The notes under the pieces were generated by a model. The model searched no databases, had not been told where the DNA came from, and worked only from the letters and a program-made list of their open reading frames with translations. A DNA stretch of 64,000 bases. It comes from Bradyrhizobium barranii subsp. barranii. Lineage in GTDB: Bacteria > Pseudomonadota > Alphaproteobacteria > Rhizobiales > Xanthobacteraceae. This document shows positions 53,114-63,165 of this stretch, one piece after another; position 1 is the first letter of the stretch, and each line of letters begins with the position of its first letter. The stretch is from positions 4,757,501 to 4,821,500 of the forward strand of contig NZ_CP086136.1 in NCBI RefSeq assembly GCF_017565645.3, read 5' to 3'. Both the position numbers and the translations under genes were made by a program.

Positions 53114-53698
53114 GTGGGTCTGCTGGTCATGATCCTGGGGCTGATGCTGTTTTTTGCGGCCCATGTTTTCACAACGAAACGAGAGGCGCGCGCGCAGGCG
53201 ATCGCGAGACTGGGCGAGGGGACCTACAAGATCCTCTATGCGGCCGTCTCGCTTGCGGGACTGGCGCTGATCATCTGGGGCTTTGCCCATTATCGCGCTG
53301 CCGGAATGATCCCGGTTTGGGAGCCGCCGGTCGCATTCAAGCACATTACAGTCGCGCTGATGCTGCCCGCTGTCATCCTGGTGGTGGCGTCCTACTTGCG
53401 CGGGCGCATCTATGCGACGCTGAAGCATCCGATGCTGGCGGGCATCAAATTGTGGGCGGCCGCGCATCTGCTCGCCAATGGTGATCTCGGCTCCATCATC
53501 CTGTTTGGCTCGTTCCTGGGCTGGGCCGTGTACGACCGCATCTCGCTGAAGCATCGCACCGATGGCGGCGGCCCGCCGATTCCGGTGGGCGGGGTCACCA
53601 ATGATCTGATCGCCGTTGCAGTCGGTGTCGTCGCTTATCTCGCGCTGGCCTTCGCATTCCACCCGGTTGTGATCGGCGTTCCCGTCATGGGAGGCTGA
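53114..53698 (+). CDS. nnrU: NnrU family membrane protein
   Basis: A 194-residue protein with about five membrane helices. Family marks are LMLFFAAHVFTTKREARAQA (about 9-28), the RIYATLKHPMLAGIKLWAAA stretch (about 97-116), and HLLANGD (about 117-123). NnrU relatives are linked to nitric-oxide/denitrification metabolism and to MapEG-like membrane proteins, but the biochemical role is unknown. Translation starts at a GTG after GGGGAGGATGTC. Confidence 0.9.
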   Translation: MGLLVMILGLMLFFAAHVFTTKREARAQAIARLGEGTYKILYAAVSLAGLALIIWGFAHYRAAGMIPVWEPPVAFKHITVALMLPAVILVVASYLRGRIYATLKHPMLAGIKLWAAAHLLANGDLGSIILFGSFLGWAVYDRISLKHRTDGGGPPIPVGGVTNDLIAVAVGVVAYLALAFAFHPVVIGVPVMGG

Positions 53699-53773
53699 CG
53701 ACAGCCGATCAGCGCAAGGCGGTTCCGCGCAGCCGTGCGCGGAACGTGACAAGCAACAGCCGAGGGCATCCCG

Positions 53774-55366
53774 ATGGACTGGTCGCAATCTCAGATCCCG
53801 CCGATGCGGTTCGAGGCGCGCTTTGGCGATCGGGTGGTGCCGGCCTTCAGCGACCGGCCGGCGAGCCTGTGGGCGATGATCGCGGACGCTTGCGCCCGCA
53901 ATCCGGATGGCGAAGCGCTGATCGCAGGCGATGTCCGGTTGAGCTGGCGACAGGCGGTGGAGCAGGCAGCGCGGATCGCGGCGGGCTTTCGCAAGCTCGG
54001 CCTGCAGCGCGGCGACCGGGTCGCGATCCTGCTCGGCAATCGTATCGAATTTCCGCTGCTGCTGTTTGCCGCCGCGCATGAGGGGCTGGTGACGGTGCTG
54101 CTCGGCACGCGCCAGCAGAAGCCCGAGATCGCCTATGTCCTCGCCGATTGCGGCGCCAAGATCCTTATCCATGAAGCGGGGCTCACCGGGCGGCTGCCCG
54201 ATGCGCTTGATGTCCGCGCTGTCATCCACCGCATCGCCGTCGACAGCAATCAGGCCCTGTCGCGTTTCGCCGTGCTCGCCGACAACGTCCCGGCATCGGC
54301 GCCGGTCGAGATCGGCGAGGAGGACACCGCGATGATCCTCTACACCTCGGGCACGACGGGCAAGCCGAAGGGCGCGATGCTCGCCCATTGCAACATCGTC
54401 CATTCCTCGATGGTGTTCGTCTCCTGCCTGCAATTGACGGAAGCGGACCGCTCGATCGCGGCAGTGCCGCTCGGCCACGTCACCGGCGTCGTCGCCAACA
54501 TCACGACCATGATCCGCTGCGGCGGCGCGCTGATCATCATGCCGGAGTTCAAGGCTGCCGATTATCTCAAGCTCGCCGCGCGCGAGCGCGTCACCTACAC
54601 GGTGATGGTGCCGGCGATGTACAATCTCTGCCTGCTCCAGCCCAATTTCGAGGGCTACGATCTCTCGAGCTGGCGCATCGGTGGCTTTGGCGGCGCGCCG
54701 ATGCCGGTCGCGACCATCGAGAAGCTCAAGGCGACGATTCCCGGCCTGAAGCTCGCGAACTGCTACGGCTCGACCGAGACGACGTCCCCCTCGACGATCA
54801 TGCCGGGCGAGCTGACTGCAAGCCACATCGACAGTGTCGGCCTGCCGTGTCCCGGTGCCCGCATCGTCGCGATGGGAGCGGACGGGCGCGAGCTGCCTCA
54901 TGGCGAGATCGGCGAGCTCTGGATCCAGAGCGCCTCCGTCATCAAGGGCTACTGGAATAACCCGAAGGCCACGGCCGAAAGCTTCACGGGCGGATTCTGG
55001 CATTCCGGCGATCTCGGCTCGGTCGACGCGGAGGGGTTTGTCCGCGTGTTCGACCGGCAGAAGGACATGATCAATCGCGGCGGCCTGAAGATCTATTCGG
55101 CCGAGGTCGAGTCCGTGCTGGCCGGCCACCCCGCCGTGGTCGAGAGCGCGATCATTGCCAAGGCCTGCCCGGTGCTGGGCGAGCGCGTCCACGCCGTGGT
55201 GGTGACGTGCGCCCCGGTGACCGGCGAGGCCTTGCGCGCCTGGTGCGCGGAGCGGCTGTCCGACTACAAGGTCCCCGAAACCATGGCGATCACCCCCGAG
55301 CCGCTGCCGCGCAATGCCAACGGCAAGGTGCTGAAGCGGCAGCTGCGGGAGCTCCTGGGAACCTGA
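53774..55366 (+). CDS. AMP-forming acyl-CoA synthetase / class I adenylate-forming ligase
   Basis: A 530-residue ligase that activates a carboxylate with ATP and transfers it to CoA. The P-loop-like ILYTSGTTGKPKGAML lies at about 188-203, NCYGSTETTSPSTI at about 330-343, and HSGDLGSVDAEGFVRVFDRQ with the hinge near 411-430. The A10-type catalytic lysine is in NANGKVLKRQLRE at the C-terminus. Substrate class (fatty, aryl or short-chain acid) cannot be read from the sequence. No partner genes are adjacent. Confidence 0.92.
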   Translation: MDWSQSQIPPMRFEARFGDRVVPAFSDRPASLWAMIADACARNPDGEALIAGDVRLSWRQAVEQAARIAAGFRKLGLQRGDRVAILLGNRIEFPLLLFAAAHEGLVTVLLGTRQQKPEIAYVLADCGAKILIHEAGLTGRLPDALDVRAVIHRIAVDSNQALSRFAVLADNVPASAPVEIGEEDTAMILYTSGTTGKPKGAMLAHCNIVHSSMVFVSCLQLTEADRSIAAVPLGHVTGVVANITTMIRCGGALIIMPEFKAADYLKLAARERVTYTVMVPAMYNLCLLQPNFEGYDLSSWRIGGFGGAPMPVATIEKLKATIPGLKLANCYGSTETTSPSTIMPGELTASHIDSVGLPCPGARIVAMGADGRELPHGEIGELWIQSASVIKGYWNNPKATAESFTGGFWHSGDLGSVDAEGFVRVFDRQKDMINRGGLKIYSAEVESVLAGHPAVVESAIIAKACPVLGERVHAVVVTCAPVTGEALRAWCAERLSDYKVPETMAITPEPLPRNANGKVLKRQLRELLGT

Positions 55367-55532
55367 GCCGGACAGGCCGGTCCGGGCTGTTCCGGGTGGT
55401 TAACGCCTTGATTGGGCTCGCTTTGCCTTGCCACCGCCATATCGTTAGGGTACCCCGCCGCCACGTGGGGGACGGGATTCCTGACGCGAACGCATTGGCG
55501 CGCGCACCCGGACGGGCATGGGATTAACATAA

Positions 55533-56186
55533 GTGTCTGAATTATTTGACGAAGTCGACGAGGAAGTACGTCGCGAACAGCTCAAGAAGCTGTGGGACAA
55601 GTATTCGATCGTCTTCATTGCCCTGATGGTGCTGATCGTGGCTGCTGTGGGCGGCTGGCGCGGCTACCAGTACCTGGAGGGCAAGAAGGCCGCCGAGGCC
55701 GGCGCCGCCTTCGAGAAGGCCGCTGAGCTGTCCGACCAGGACAAGCACGCGGAGGCCGAGGCCGCCTTCACCGCGCTCGCCGCCAAGGCTCCCTCGGGTT
55801 ATCGCACCCTGGCGCGGCTACGTGCCGCGGCCGAGGCAGCGCCCCGCGATCCCAAGGCGGCCGCCAAGATGTTTGACGACATCGCCGCCGATCGCAGCAT
55901 CGGTGGTGAGTGGCAGGATCTGGCGAAGATCCGCGCCGCCGGCTTGCTGGTCGACAGCGCGTCCTATGCCGACATGCAGCAGCGGCTGGAGTCCTCCGCC
56001 GCGCCCAAATCCACGTTCCGCCACAGCGCCCGCGAGTTGCTGGCGCTATCGGCCTGGCGCAACAACGACATGACCGCGGCCCGCAAATGGCTCGACGCGA
56101 TTGCCGAGGACGGCGAAACGCCGCCCGGTTTGCGCTCACGCGCCGAGGCGCTCCAGGCCCTGCTGCCGCCCGTCGCCAAAAGCTGA
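55533..56186 (+). CDS. YfgM-like tetratricopeptide-repeat membrane protein
   Basis: A 217-residue protein anchored by one helix near the N-terminus (about 25-45, VFIALMVLIVAAVGGWRGYQ), with a periplasmic TPR-like helical domain (EAEAAFTALAAKAPSGYRTL and repeated pairs). It resembles the YfgM/DUF2133-type ancillary Sec-translocon chaperone often encoded just before der (EngA), as here with only a lipoprotein gene in between. A GTG start is used. Confidence 0.82.
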   Translation: MSELFDEVDEEVRREQLKKLWDKYSIVFIALMVLIVAAVGGWRGYQYLEGKKAAEAGAAFEKAAELSDQDKHAEAEAAFTALAAKAPSGYRTLARLRAAAEAAPRDPKAAAKMFDDIAADRSIGGEWQDLAKIRAAGLLVDSASYADMQQRLESSAAPKSTFRHSARELLALSAWRNNDMTAARKWLDAIAEDGETPPGLRSRAEALQALLPPVAKS

Positions 56187-56230
56187 CCAAGAGCTGACCT
56201 TCGGGCTCTCTGACGTAGACGAGACACAAG

Positions 56231-56782
56231 ATGCGCCGCACGCCCCGCTTGATCGCAGCCGCCGTCCTGATCGCCTTCACGGGCATCCTGGGCGGCTGCT
56301 CCAGCTTCGATCCAAGCGACATGCTCGACTTCCTCGACACCAAGAAGAAGCTGCCGGGCGACCGCAAGCCGGTCTTCCCGGAGGGCGTTCCGGGCCTCGA
56401 GCAGGGCGTGCCGCGGGAGATGTACAAGGGCGCAGCACAGCAGCAGCCGGATCCGAACGCACCGGCCGTCGCGGCTCTGCCCGCCGAGCCGTCGCCCGAG
56501 GCCAAGCCGGCAAAGGGTGCCAAGGCGAAGAAGACCAAACAGCCTTCCAGCACCGCGGCCGCGCCCGCTGAGGCGCCCGCGGGCGAGGTCGACGGCGAGG
56601 CCCAGCCGGAGGCCGCGCCGCCCACGGCCGCTCCGCCGCCCAAGCAGAAGATCGTGCGCAAGCGCACCACCGCCCCGCCGCCGGATCAACCCGTCCAGCA
56701 GGCGCAACCGACCCAAACCACCCAGCAGCAATCGCAGGGAGCTTTCCCGGCACCGATGCCGAGCGGCAGCTTTTCGCGCTGA
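56231..56782 (+). CDS. Pro/Ala-rich putative lipoprotein
   Basis: A 183-residue precursor with a lipoprotein signal peptide (LIAAAVLIAFTGILGGCSS; lipobox LGGC, Cys 23). After a conserved-looking section (FDPSDMLDFLDTKKKLPGDR, then KPVFPEGVPGLEQGVP), residues 75-183 are low-complexity Ala/Pro/Gln/Lys, probably a linker reaching into the periplasm. In rhizobia it sits between the TPR gene and der, and might act with BamB-like functions, but no BamB propeller is present. Confidence 0.75.
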   Translation: MRRTPRLIAAAVLIAFTGILGGCSSFDPSDMLDFLDTKKKLPGDRKPVFPEGVPGLEQGVPREMYKGAAQQQPDPNAPAVAALPAEPSPEAKPAKGAKAKKTKQPSSTAAAPAEAPAGEVDGEAQPEAAPPTAAPPPKQKIVRKRTTAPPPDQPVQQAQPTQTTQQQSQGAFPAPMPSGSFSR

Positions 56783-56831
56783 TCACTTCATTACATTGAC
56801 AGGCGCGGCCTTCGCAGCGCACGAATGACCG

Positions 56832-58214
56832 ATGTCCTTCACGATTGCTATTATCGGCCGGCCAAATGTCGGCAAATCGACGCTGTTCAACCGCCTGGTT
56901 GGGCAGAAGCTCGCGCTCGTCGATGACCTGCCGGGCGTCACCCGCGACCGCCGCGAAGGCGAGGCCAGGCTCGGCGACCTCGAATTCACCATCATCGATA
57001 CCGCCGGCCTCGACGAGGGCGCCAAGGGCTCGCTGACCGCGCGCATGCAGGAGCAGACCGAGGCCGCGATCGCACAGGCCGACGCGCTGTTCTTCGTCAT
57101 CGACGCCCGCATCGGCCTGACGCCCACCGATCGCGCCTTCGCCGATTTCGCCCGCAAGGCCGACAAGCCGGTACTGCTGGTCGCCAACAAGAGCGAAGGC
57201 AAGCACGGCGATGCCGGCGCGATGGAGGCCTTTGCGCTCGGCCTCGGCGATCCCATTCAGGTCTCGGCCGAGCACGGCGAAGGCATGGGCGAGCTGTATG
57301 ACGCCCTCCGCGAGTTGATGCCGGAGCCTGTCGAGGAAGATGAAGACGAGGACGACGAGCCGCTGACCGAGGAGGAGGCCGCGACGCGTCCGATCCGCGT
57401 CGCCATCGTCGGCCGGCCCAATGCCGGCAAGTCGACGCTGATCAATCATCTGCTCGGCGAGGAGCGCCTGCTGACGAGCCCGGAGGCCGGCACCACGCGC
57501 GATTCCATCGCGGTCGAGATCAACTGGAAGGGCCGCGATTTTCGCGTGTTCGATACCGCAGGCCTGCGCCGTCGCTCGCGCATCGAGGAAAAGCTGGAGA
57601 AGCTCTCGGTCGCCGACGCGTTGCGCGCGGTGCGCTTTGCCGAAGTCGTCGTGATGATGATGGACACGCAGAACCGCTTCGAGGAGCAGGACCTGCGCAT
57701 CGCCGATCTGATCGAGCGCGAGGGCCGCGCGGTCGTGCTCGCCGTCAACAAGTGGGATCTGATGGAGACCAAGGGCGGCGGCGCCATCTCGGGCCTGCGC
57801 CGGGATGCCGACCATTCGCTGCCGCAGATCAAGGGCGTGCCGATCGTCGCCGTATCAGGTCTGATGGGCGAGGGCATCGATCGTCTGATGCAGGCGATCC
57901 AGGACGCCTACGCGGTCTGGAACAGGCGCGTGCCGACATCCGCGCTCAATCGCTGGTTCGAGCAGGCCGTGCAGGCCAATCCGCCGCCGGCCGTGTCCGG
58001 CCGACGGCTCAAGCTGAATTACATCACGCAGAACAAGGCGCGTCCGCCGAGCTTCGTGCTGTTCTGCTCGCGCGCGGACGCGGTGCCGCAGTCCTATTTG
58101 CGCTACCTGACCAATTCCATGCGCGAGACCTTTGAGCTGCCGGGTACGCCGGTGCGCATCACCTTGCGCGAAAAGGCCAACCCCTTCGCCCACAAGCGCA
58201 AGCGGCCGTCGTGA
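56832..58214 (+). CDS. der: GTPase Der (EngA), ribosome assembly factor
   Basis: A 460-residue double-GTPase needed for 50S subunit assembly. The first G domain has GRPNVGKST (about 8-16), DTAGL and NKSEGK. The second has GRPNAGKST (about 194-202), [14 protein letters not shown] and NKWDLM. A C-terminal KH-like domain follows from about 375. A run of acidic residues ([19 protein letters not shown], about 165-183) links the two G domains, as is usual in rhizobia. Confidence 0.96.
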   Translation: MSFTIAIIGRPNVGKSTLFNRLVGQKLALVDDLPGVTRDRREGEARLGDLEFTIIDTAGLDEGAKGSLTARMQEQTEAAIAQADALFFVIDARIGLTPTDRAFADFARKADKPVLLVANKSEGKHGDAGAMEAFALGLGDPIQVSAEHGEGMGELYDALRELMPEPVEEDEDEDDEPLTEEEAATRPIRVAIVGRPNAGKSTLINHLLGEERLLTSPEAGTTRDSIAVEINWKGRDFRVFDTAGLRRRSRIEEKLEKLSVADALRAVRFAEVVVMMMDTQNRFEEQDLRIADLIEREGRAVVLAVNKWDLMETKGGGAISGLRRDADHSLPQIKGVPIVAVSGLMGEGIDRLMQAIQDAYAVWNRRVPTSALNRWFEQAVQANPPPAVSGRRLKLNYITQNKARPPSFVLFCSRADAVPQSYLRYLTNSMRETFELPGTPVRITLREKANPFAHKRKRPS

Positions 58215-59467
58215 GCAACGATGCCGGCGAGGCGACGGCGCGAAGCGCTGCGCCGGTCCGGCGTGGTGCCGTCGCCTTCATCTTCGTCACCATCCTGCTC
58301 GACATGCTCGCGCTCGGCGTGATCATGCCGATCCTGCCGAAGCTGATCGAGAGCTTCGTCGACAACGACACCGCGCATGCGGCCCGCATCTTCGGCCTGT
58401 TCGGCACCGCCTGGGCGCTGATGCAGTTCGTGTTCTCGCCGGTGCTCGGCGCGCTGTCGGATCGCTTCGGACGGCGGCCGGTGGTGCTGCTGTCGAATTT
58501 CGGGCTCGCCGCCGACTATGTGCTGATGGCGCTCGCGCCGTCGCTGCTCTGGTTGTTCATCGGCCGCGTGATCTCGGGCATCACCTCGGCGAGCATTTCG
58601 ACCGCCTTTGCCTATATCGCCGACATCACGCCGCCGGAGCGGCGCGCGGCCGTCTTCGGCAGGATTGGAGCTGCCTTCGGCGCCGGCTTCATCCTGGGCC
58701 CGGCGCTCGGCGGCCTGCTCGGCGATATCGATCCGCGGCTGCCGTTCTGGGCGTCGGCGGCTTTGAGCTTTGCCAATGCGCTCTATGGGCTCTTCGTCCT
58801 GCCGGAATCGCTGGCGCCGGAGCGGCGCGCGCCGTTCCGCTGGACCAGCGCCAATCCGGTCGGAGCGCTGCACTTGCTGCGTTCCAACGCGGCACTGGCC
58901 GCGTTATCCATCGTCAACTTCATCGCACAAGTCGCGCATGTCGTGCTGCCCTCGACTTTCGTGCTCTATGCGACCTATCGCTACGGCTGGGATTCCAAGA
59001 CCGTGGGTCTGACGCTCGCGATGGTCGGCATCTGCGCCATGGTGGTGCAGGGGCTCGCCATCGGCCCGATCGTACGCGTGTTCGGTGAGCGGAATGCGCT
59101 GGTGCTCGGTCTGTGCTGTGGTGCGATCGGCTTCGTGATCTTCGGCGCCGCGCCGACCGGCCCGCTGTTCTGGATCGGCATTCCCGTGATGTCGCTGTGG
59201 GGCATCTCGGGCGCCGCCATGCAATCGCTGATGACCCGACTGGTCGCGCCCGATCAGCAGGGCCAGTTGCAGGGCGCGACCGCGAGCGTGCAGAGCGTGT
59301 CGCAACTCGTCGGACCGTTCCTGTTCACGCTGACGTTTTCCTATTTCATCGGCGCCAGCGCGCCGTTGCATCTGCCCGGCGCGCCGTTCCTGCTTGCGGC
59401 GGTATTGATGGTGGTATGTGTCGCGATCGCGATGCGGACGCTGGTGACTACGAAGACGGTTTCGTAG
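58211..59467 (+). CDS. MFS transporter, TetA-like family
   Basis: A 418-residue protein with 12 predicted helices. The MFS motif A reads [20 protein letters not shown] (about 80-99), and the 12-TMS drug-efflux motif near [20 protein letters not shown] (about 149-168) fits the TetA/DHA1 family. A GTG start overlaps the der stop (GTGA), suggesting co-transcription. Substrate unknown. Confidence 0.9.
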   Translation: MSNDAGEATARSAAPVRRGAVAFIFVTILLDMLALGVIMPILPKLIESFVDNDTAHAARIFGLFGTAWALMQFVFSPVLGALSDRFGRRPVVLLSNFGLAADYVLMALAPSLLWLFIGRVISGITSASISTAFAYIADITPPERRAAVFGRIGAAFGAGFILGPALGGLLGDIDPRLPFWASAALSFANALYGLFVLPESLAPERRAPFRWTSANPVGALHLLRSNAALAALSIVNFIAQVAHVVLPSTFVLYATYRYGWDSKTVGLTLAMVGICAMVVQGLAIGPIVRVFGERNALVLGLCCGAIGFVIFGAAPTGPLFWIGIPVMSLWGISGAAMQSLMTRLVAPDQQGQLQGATASVQSVSQLVGPFLFTLTFSYFIGASAPLHLPGAPFLLAAVLMVVCVAIAMRTLVTTKTVS

Positions 59468-59557
59468 GGTGGGCAAAGCGAAGCGTGCCCACCGCTACTT
59501 CGTCAACTCGCGGAGAGAAGGTGGGCACGGCGCTTACGCGCCTTTGCCCACCCTACG
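59463..59557. repeat. Inverted repeat at the end of the MFS gene
   Basis: Perfect 16-base outer arms CGTAGGGTGGGCAAAG (59463-59478) and CTTTGCCCACCCTACG (59542-59557) enclose a second pair (CGTGCCCACC / GGTGGGCACG). The left arm overlaps the MFS stop codon. It is a recognisable dispersed rhizobial element, which may act as a convergent terminator between this gene and the next. Confidence 0.88.
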
Positions 59558-59572
59558 GCGGCGTCGACGGTC

Positions 59573-60799
59573 TTACTTCTTCACCAGCGGGCACTCGCTG
59601 TCCTTGAGCGGCTTGGCCGCGTCTTCCGCCGCGATCGTGGCGATCTGCTTGTAGTAGTCCCACGGGCCCTTCGACTCCTCGGGCTTCTTCACCTCGAACA
59701 GATAGGCCGGGATGAGACGGCGTCCGTCTTGGCGGAGCGGGCCATTGCCGAACAGCGGATCGTCGGTCGGCAGCTCCTTCATCTTGGCGACGACCTTGGC
59801 GCCGTCATGCGGGTTGCCGCCGAGCGCTTCCATCGCCTTGAGATAGTGCAGCACCATCGCGTAGTTGCCGGCCTGGGTCATCGACGGCATCGCGTTCTTG
59901 CTGGCCAGGGCGGCGAAGCGCTTCGACCAGGCGCGGGTCTGCTCGTTCATGTCCCAGTAGAAGGACTCAGTGAAGGTCAGGCCGTGCGCGGTCTTTAGGC
60001 CCAGCGAATGCACGTCGTTGATGAACAGCAGCAGCGCCGCGAGCTTCTGGCCGCCCGATACGATGCCGAATTCGGCCGCCTGCTTGATCGAGTTCGTGGT
60101 GTCGCCGCCGGCATTGGCGAGGCCGACCACCTTGGCCTTGGACGATTGGGCCTGCAGCAGGAAGGACGAGAAGTCCGAGCTGTTGATCGGGTGCTTGACG
60201 CTGCCCAGCACCTTGCCGCCGTTCGCCGTCACGACGGCCGTGGTGTCGCGTTCCAGCGCGTGGCCGAAGGCATAATCCGCGGTAAGAAAGAACCAGGTGT
60301 CGCCGCCGGCCTTGGTCAGCGCCTTGCCGGTGCCGTTGGCGAGCATGTAGGTGTCGTAAGTGTAGGAGATCGTGTTCGGCGTGCAGGCCTTGCCGGTCAA
60401 GTCGGCAGAGGCGGCGCCGGAATTCAGCAGCACCGAATTCTTTTCCTTGACGAGGTTGCTGACCGCGAGCGCGACGCCGGAGTTCGGCGTATCGGCGATC
60501 GCATCGACCTTCTCGTTGTCGATCCACTGCCGAGCGATATTGACGCCGACGTCCGGCTTGTTCTGGTGATCGCCGCTCAGCACGTCGATCTTCCAGCCCT
60601 TCTTGAGCAGGCCGGAATCCTCGACGGCCATCTTGATCGCGACCACGGAGTTCGGGCCGCCGATATCGGCATAAAGGCTCGACATGTCATTCAAGACGCC
60701 GATCTTGACGGTCTTGTCCTGCGCGTAGGCGGATGTTGCAAAACCGAAGGCGGCACAGGCCAGAAGGGCCGCATAGCGGCGCGCGAGCGTCGTCGTCAT
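59573..60799 (-). CDS. Orphan ABC periplasmic binding protein, LivK family
   Basis: A 408-residue precursor (signal peptide ending AYAQ, about residue 27). It is close to the liv-operon binding protein at 45128-46351: the stretches SGDHQNKPD, FFLTADYAFG, ALERDTTAVVTANGGKV and LANAGGDTTNSIKQAAEFGI are shared, and the lengths are 408 and 407. No permease or ATPase genes accompany it. It probably feeds the same LivGFHM complex with a different ligand. Confidence 0.92.
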   Translation of the reverse strand: MTTTLARRYAALLACAAFGFATSAYAQDKTVKIGVLNDMSSLYADIGGPNSVVAIKMAVEDSGLLKKGWKIDVLSGDHQNKPDVGVNIARQWIDNEKVDAIADTPNSGVALAVSNLVKEKNSVLLNSGAASADLTGKACTPNTISYTYDTYMLANGTGKALTKAGGDTWFFLTADYAFGHALERDTTAVVTANGGKVLGSVKHPINSSDFSSFLLQAQSSKAKVVGLANAGGDTTNSIKQAAEFGIVSGGQKLAALLLFINDVHSLGLKTAHGLTFTESFYWDMNEQTRAWSKRFAALASKNAMPSMTQAGNYAMVLHYLKAMEALGGNPHDGAKVVAKMKELPTDDPLFGNGPLRQDGRRLIPAYLFEVKKPEESKGPWDYYKQIATIAAEDAAKPLKDSECPLVKK

Positions 60800-60903
60800 A
60801 AAAGGTCTCCTCCATTTTCAATATGCGGACGGCTCTCTTGCGGAGCCTTGTTCCGGCTGATCGCTCTACCGTGTCCCACGGCCGGCGGCAATGCGCCTAA
60901 AGC

Positions 60904-60932
60904 CGGATGACGCTGCGGCGTAGCGTCATCCG
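60904..60932. terminator. Hairpin between NHL-repeat and orphan binding-protein genes
   Basis: An 11-base perfect stem CGGATGACGCT / AGCGTCATCCG with a seven-base loop. It lies just beyond the 3' end of the NHL-repeat gene on the minus strand. The downstream sequence (GGCTTTAGG on the minus strand) has only three Ts, so termination would be modest. Confidence 0.5.
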
Positions 60933-60965
60933 TCGGTTAACCTTTGGGCAAAGTGTGTTGAGACG

Positions 60966-62129
60966 CTATTTGAGCGCGTCCGACGTCAGCCTGAATTTCT
61001 GGATGCGCTTTCCGGTATCGACCTCGGCGGTATAGACGTTACCCTTGGCGTCGACCGCCATCGCATGCACCCAGTGGAATTGCCCGGCATTGCGGCCGTT
61101 GTGCCCGAAGCTGCCGACCACGCTGCCGTCGTCGCGCTTGATCACCCTGATCTCGTTGTTCTCGCCGTCGGCGCTGAGCAAATAGGTCTGCTTCGGATCG
61201 GGCCAGATCGCGACGTCCCACACCGCGCCGTTGCCAAGGGTGTTCTTCTCGAAGAAGAACTCCTTCACGAAGGTGCCGTCCTTCCTGAACACCTGGATGC
61301 GGTTGTTGATGCGGTCGCAGACGTAGACGAGACCGTCATTGGCGAGCTTCACGCAATGGACGGGATTTCCGAATTGCTGGGAGACGGGCGCCTTGGGATC
61401 ATACGCCGCCTGCTTGCTGTCATCGGGCTTGTTGCCATAGGCGCCCCAGTGCCGCTTGTAAGCGAGCGTCGTCGCATCGAACACGATGACGCGGCGGTTG
61501 CCATAACCGTCGGCGACGTAGATTTCGTTCGCCGCCTTGTCGATCGCGGTTTCGGCGGGCTTGCCGAGCTGCGTGGTGTCGTTGCTGCCGAGGCTCGGCG
61601 CGATCTTGCCGATCTGGGCGACGAACTTGCCGTCGAGCGAGAACTTCAAAATGGCGTTGTCGTTGTCGGCGTTGCCGCCGACCCAGACGAAGCCGCGCTC
61701 GTCGACCTCGATGCCGTGCTCGCGGCCGACCCATTCATAGCCTTCGCCTGGACCGCCCCACGACCGCAGCAAATTGCCGTCGGTGTCGAATTCGAGCACG
61801 GGAGGCGCCGACACGCAGCACTTCGAGCGCGGCGGGCTGAGGCTCGCGCCTTTCTCGTCATCGGTGAGCGAGCGCGGGCGATGGATCACCCAGATATGGC
61901 CCTGCCAATCCACGGTGATGCCGCCGACCTGGCCGAGGATCCAGTTGTTCGGCAGCTGTTTTGGCCAGGAGGCATCGACCGCGAAGGTCGGGACGTCACC
62001 CGCAGTCGCCGTGCCTGGAAGCACGAACGCGATGGCGGCAATCAGGATGGAGAACGTGTGAGAGACTCGTACGAGCGCAGGGCCGAGCCTTGTACAGACA
62101 AGCCCTGCGCGATCATGCCACGGCGCCAT
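60966..62129 (-). CDS. NHL-repeat beta-propeller protein
   Basis: An up to 387-residue exported protein. The hydrophobic segment at about 25-43 (TFSILIAAIAFVLPGTATAG) is the signal peptide, so the true start may be about 20 codons inside. The mature part consists of repeated NHL motifs: GHIWVIHRPRS, GFVWVGGNADNDNAILKFS, NEIYVADGYGNRRVIVFD, GLVYVCDRINNRIQVFRKD and GNVYTAEVDTGKRIQKF, which form a propeller as in peptidylglycine-amidating-lyase-like proteins. Catalytic role uncertain. Confidence 0.85.
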   Translation of the reverse strand: MAPWHDRAGLVCTRLGPALVRVSHTFSILIAAIAFVLPGTATAGDVPTFAVDASWPKQLPNNWILGQVGGITVDWQGHIWVIHRPRSLTDDEKGASLSPPRSKCCVSAPPVLEFDTDGNLLRSWGGPGEGYEWVGREHGIEVDERGFVWVGGNADNDNAILKFSLDGKFVAQIGKIAPSLGSNDTTQLGKPAETAIDKAANEIYVADGYGNRRVIVFDATTLAYKRHWGAYGNKPDDSKQAAYDPKAPVSQQFGNPVHCVKLANDGLVYVCDRINNRIQVFRKDGTFVKEFFFEKNTLGNGAVWDVAIWPDPKQTYLLSADGENNEIRVIKRDDGSVVGSFGHNGRNAGQFHWVHAMAVDAKGNVYTAEVDTGKRIQKFRLTSDALK

Positions 62130-62207
62130 GGCAACCTCCCTTTTTTGGCTTGCGGCTTGTTGCCGCTTGAGCGTGGGCAGTCAATCGCGGGGAGGCACAC
62201 GAGTCAA

Positions 62208-62948
62208 TCAGGCCGGCGAGCGGAAGCTCATCAGTGTGCGGGTCTTGTAGTCGTAGAACTTGCCGGTTTCGGTCCAGTCAGGCCCGCACATCGGGACGAT
62301 GAATTCGGCCACCTGCTCGGGTGTCTCCAGCGTCGCCGGATCTTCGCCCGGCATCAACGCGGCGCGCATGCGAGTGCGGATCGGGCCCGGGTTGAACAGG
62401 TTGACACGGAGCGGCGTGTTCGCGGTTTCCTGTGCCCAGGCGCGGGCCAGCGTTTCCAGCGCGGCCTTGGAGGCGGCGTAGGGGCTGACATAGGCGGTCG
62501 CCTTGTTGGCGGCGCCCGAGGTGATGAACACGGCCCGGCCTGCATCGGACTGCCTCAGCAGCGGCTCCATGCAGCGGATCAGCTGGAAGTTCGCGGAGAC
62601 GTTGACCGCCATCACGTCGGTGAAGGCTTTCAGTTCGATGTGGCCGACCGGCGAGGAGGGACCGAGCACGCCGGCATTGCCGACGAGGATGTCGAGCTTG
62701 CCATAGCGTTCGTGCAGGCCGGCCCCGAGCCGCGCGATGCCGTCGGAATCGGTGAGATTGAGCGGCACCAGCGTGGCGCTGCCGCCGTCTTTCCGGATCT
62801 CGTCATCGAGCTCTTCCAGCCCGCCCTGCGTGCGCGCCGTCGCAACGATATGCGCGCCGGCCCTCGCCAGCGCCCTGGCCGTGGCGAAGCCGATGCCGCG
62901 CGAGGCGCCGGTGACGAGAGCGATGCGGTTGGCGAGGGGTTTTGTCAT
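62208..62948 (-). CDS. SDR-family NAD(P)-dependent oxidoreductase
   Basis: A 246-residue classic SDR: the TGASRGIGFATARALARAGA cofactor motif at about 14-33, the NAGVLG motif near 91-96, the catalytic Ser in FITSGAANKA (about 143), and YAASK (about 156-160). It lies just downstream of purF on the same strand, a conserved rhizobial arrangement. The substrate is unknown. Confidence 0.92.
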   Translation of the reverse strand: MTKPLANRIALVTGASRGIGFATARALARAGAHIVATARTQGGLEELDDEIRKDGGSATLVPLNLTDSDGIARLGAGLHERYGKLDILVGNAGVLGPSSPVGHIELKAFTDVMAVNVSANFQLIRCMEPLLRQSDAGRAVFITSGAANKATAYVSPYAASKAALETLARAWAQETANTPLRVNLFNPGPIRTRMRAALMPGEDPATLETPEQVAEFIVPMCGPDWTETGKFYDYKTRTLMSFRSPA

Positions 62949-63018
62949 GGCGGGGTTTTACAGGCGTGGATGGCCGGGACAAGCCCGGAATTTCTGCCCT
63001 TGAGCTCCCGCCGCAGCC

Positions 63019-63150
63019 CTACTGGATATTGGTACTATTGTTCGGGCCGTTCCCCGAGCTGTCAGGCGGCACCTTCATGCCCTGCCTGAAGGCGAAGACG
63101 ATGAAGCCGACCAAAAGCCCTCCGCAGAGAATGGCGATGGCCAGCTGCAT
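63019..63150 (-). CDS. Small single-pass membrane protein downstream of purF
   Basis: A 43-residue frame: MQLAIAILCGGLLVGFIVFA at its start (a membrane helix), then FRQGMKVPPDSSGNGPNNST and a TAG. It starts 15 bases after the purF stop. It has no clear ribosome binding site, so it may depend on coupling to purF. Too short for standard gene calling. Confidence 0.45.
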   Translation of the reverse strand: MQLAIAILCGGLLVGFIVFAFRQGMKVPPDSSGNGPNNSTNIQ

Positions 63151-63165
63151 CGTCGCGGTCTGTCG

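Noticed and set aside
52868..55192. A 774-codon open frame on the minus strand across the NnrU and AMP-ligase genes.
   Set aside because: It is antisense to two well-recognised genes, is rich in Arg, Asp, His and Ala without any domain, and is expected from codon bias in GC-rich DNA.
61065..63089. A 674-codon open frame on the plus strand across the NHL-repeat and SDR genes.
   Set aside because: It is antisense to two clear genes and has no recognisable domain.
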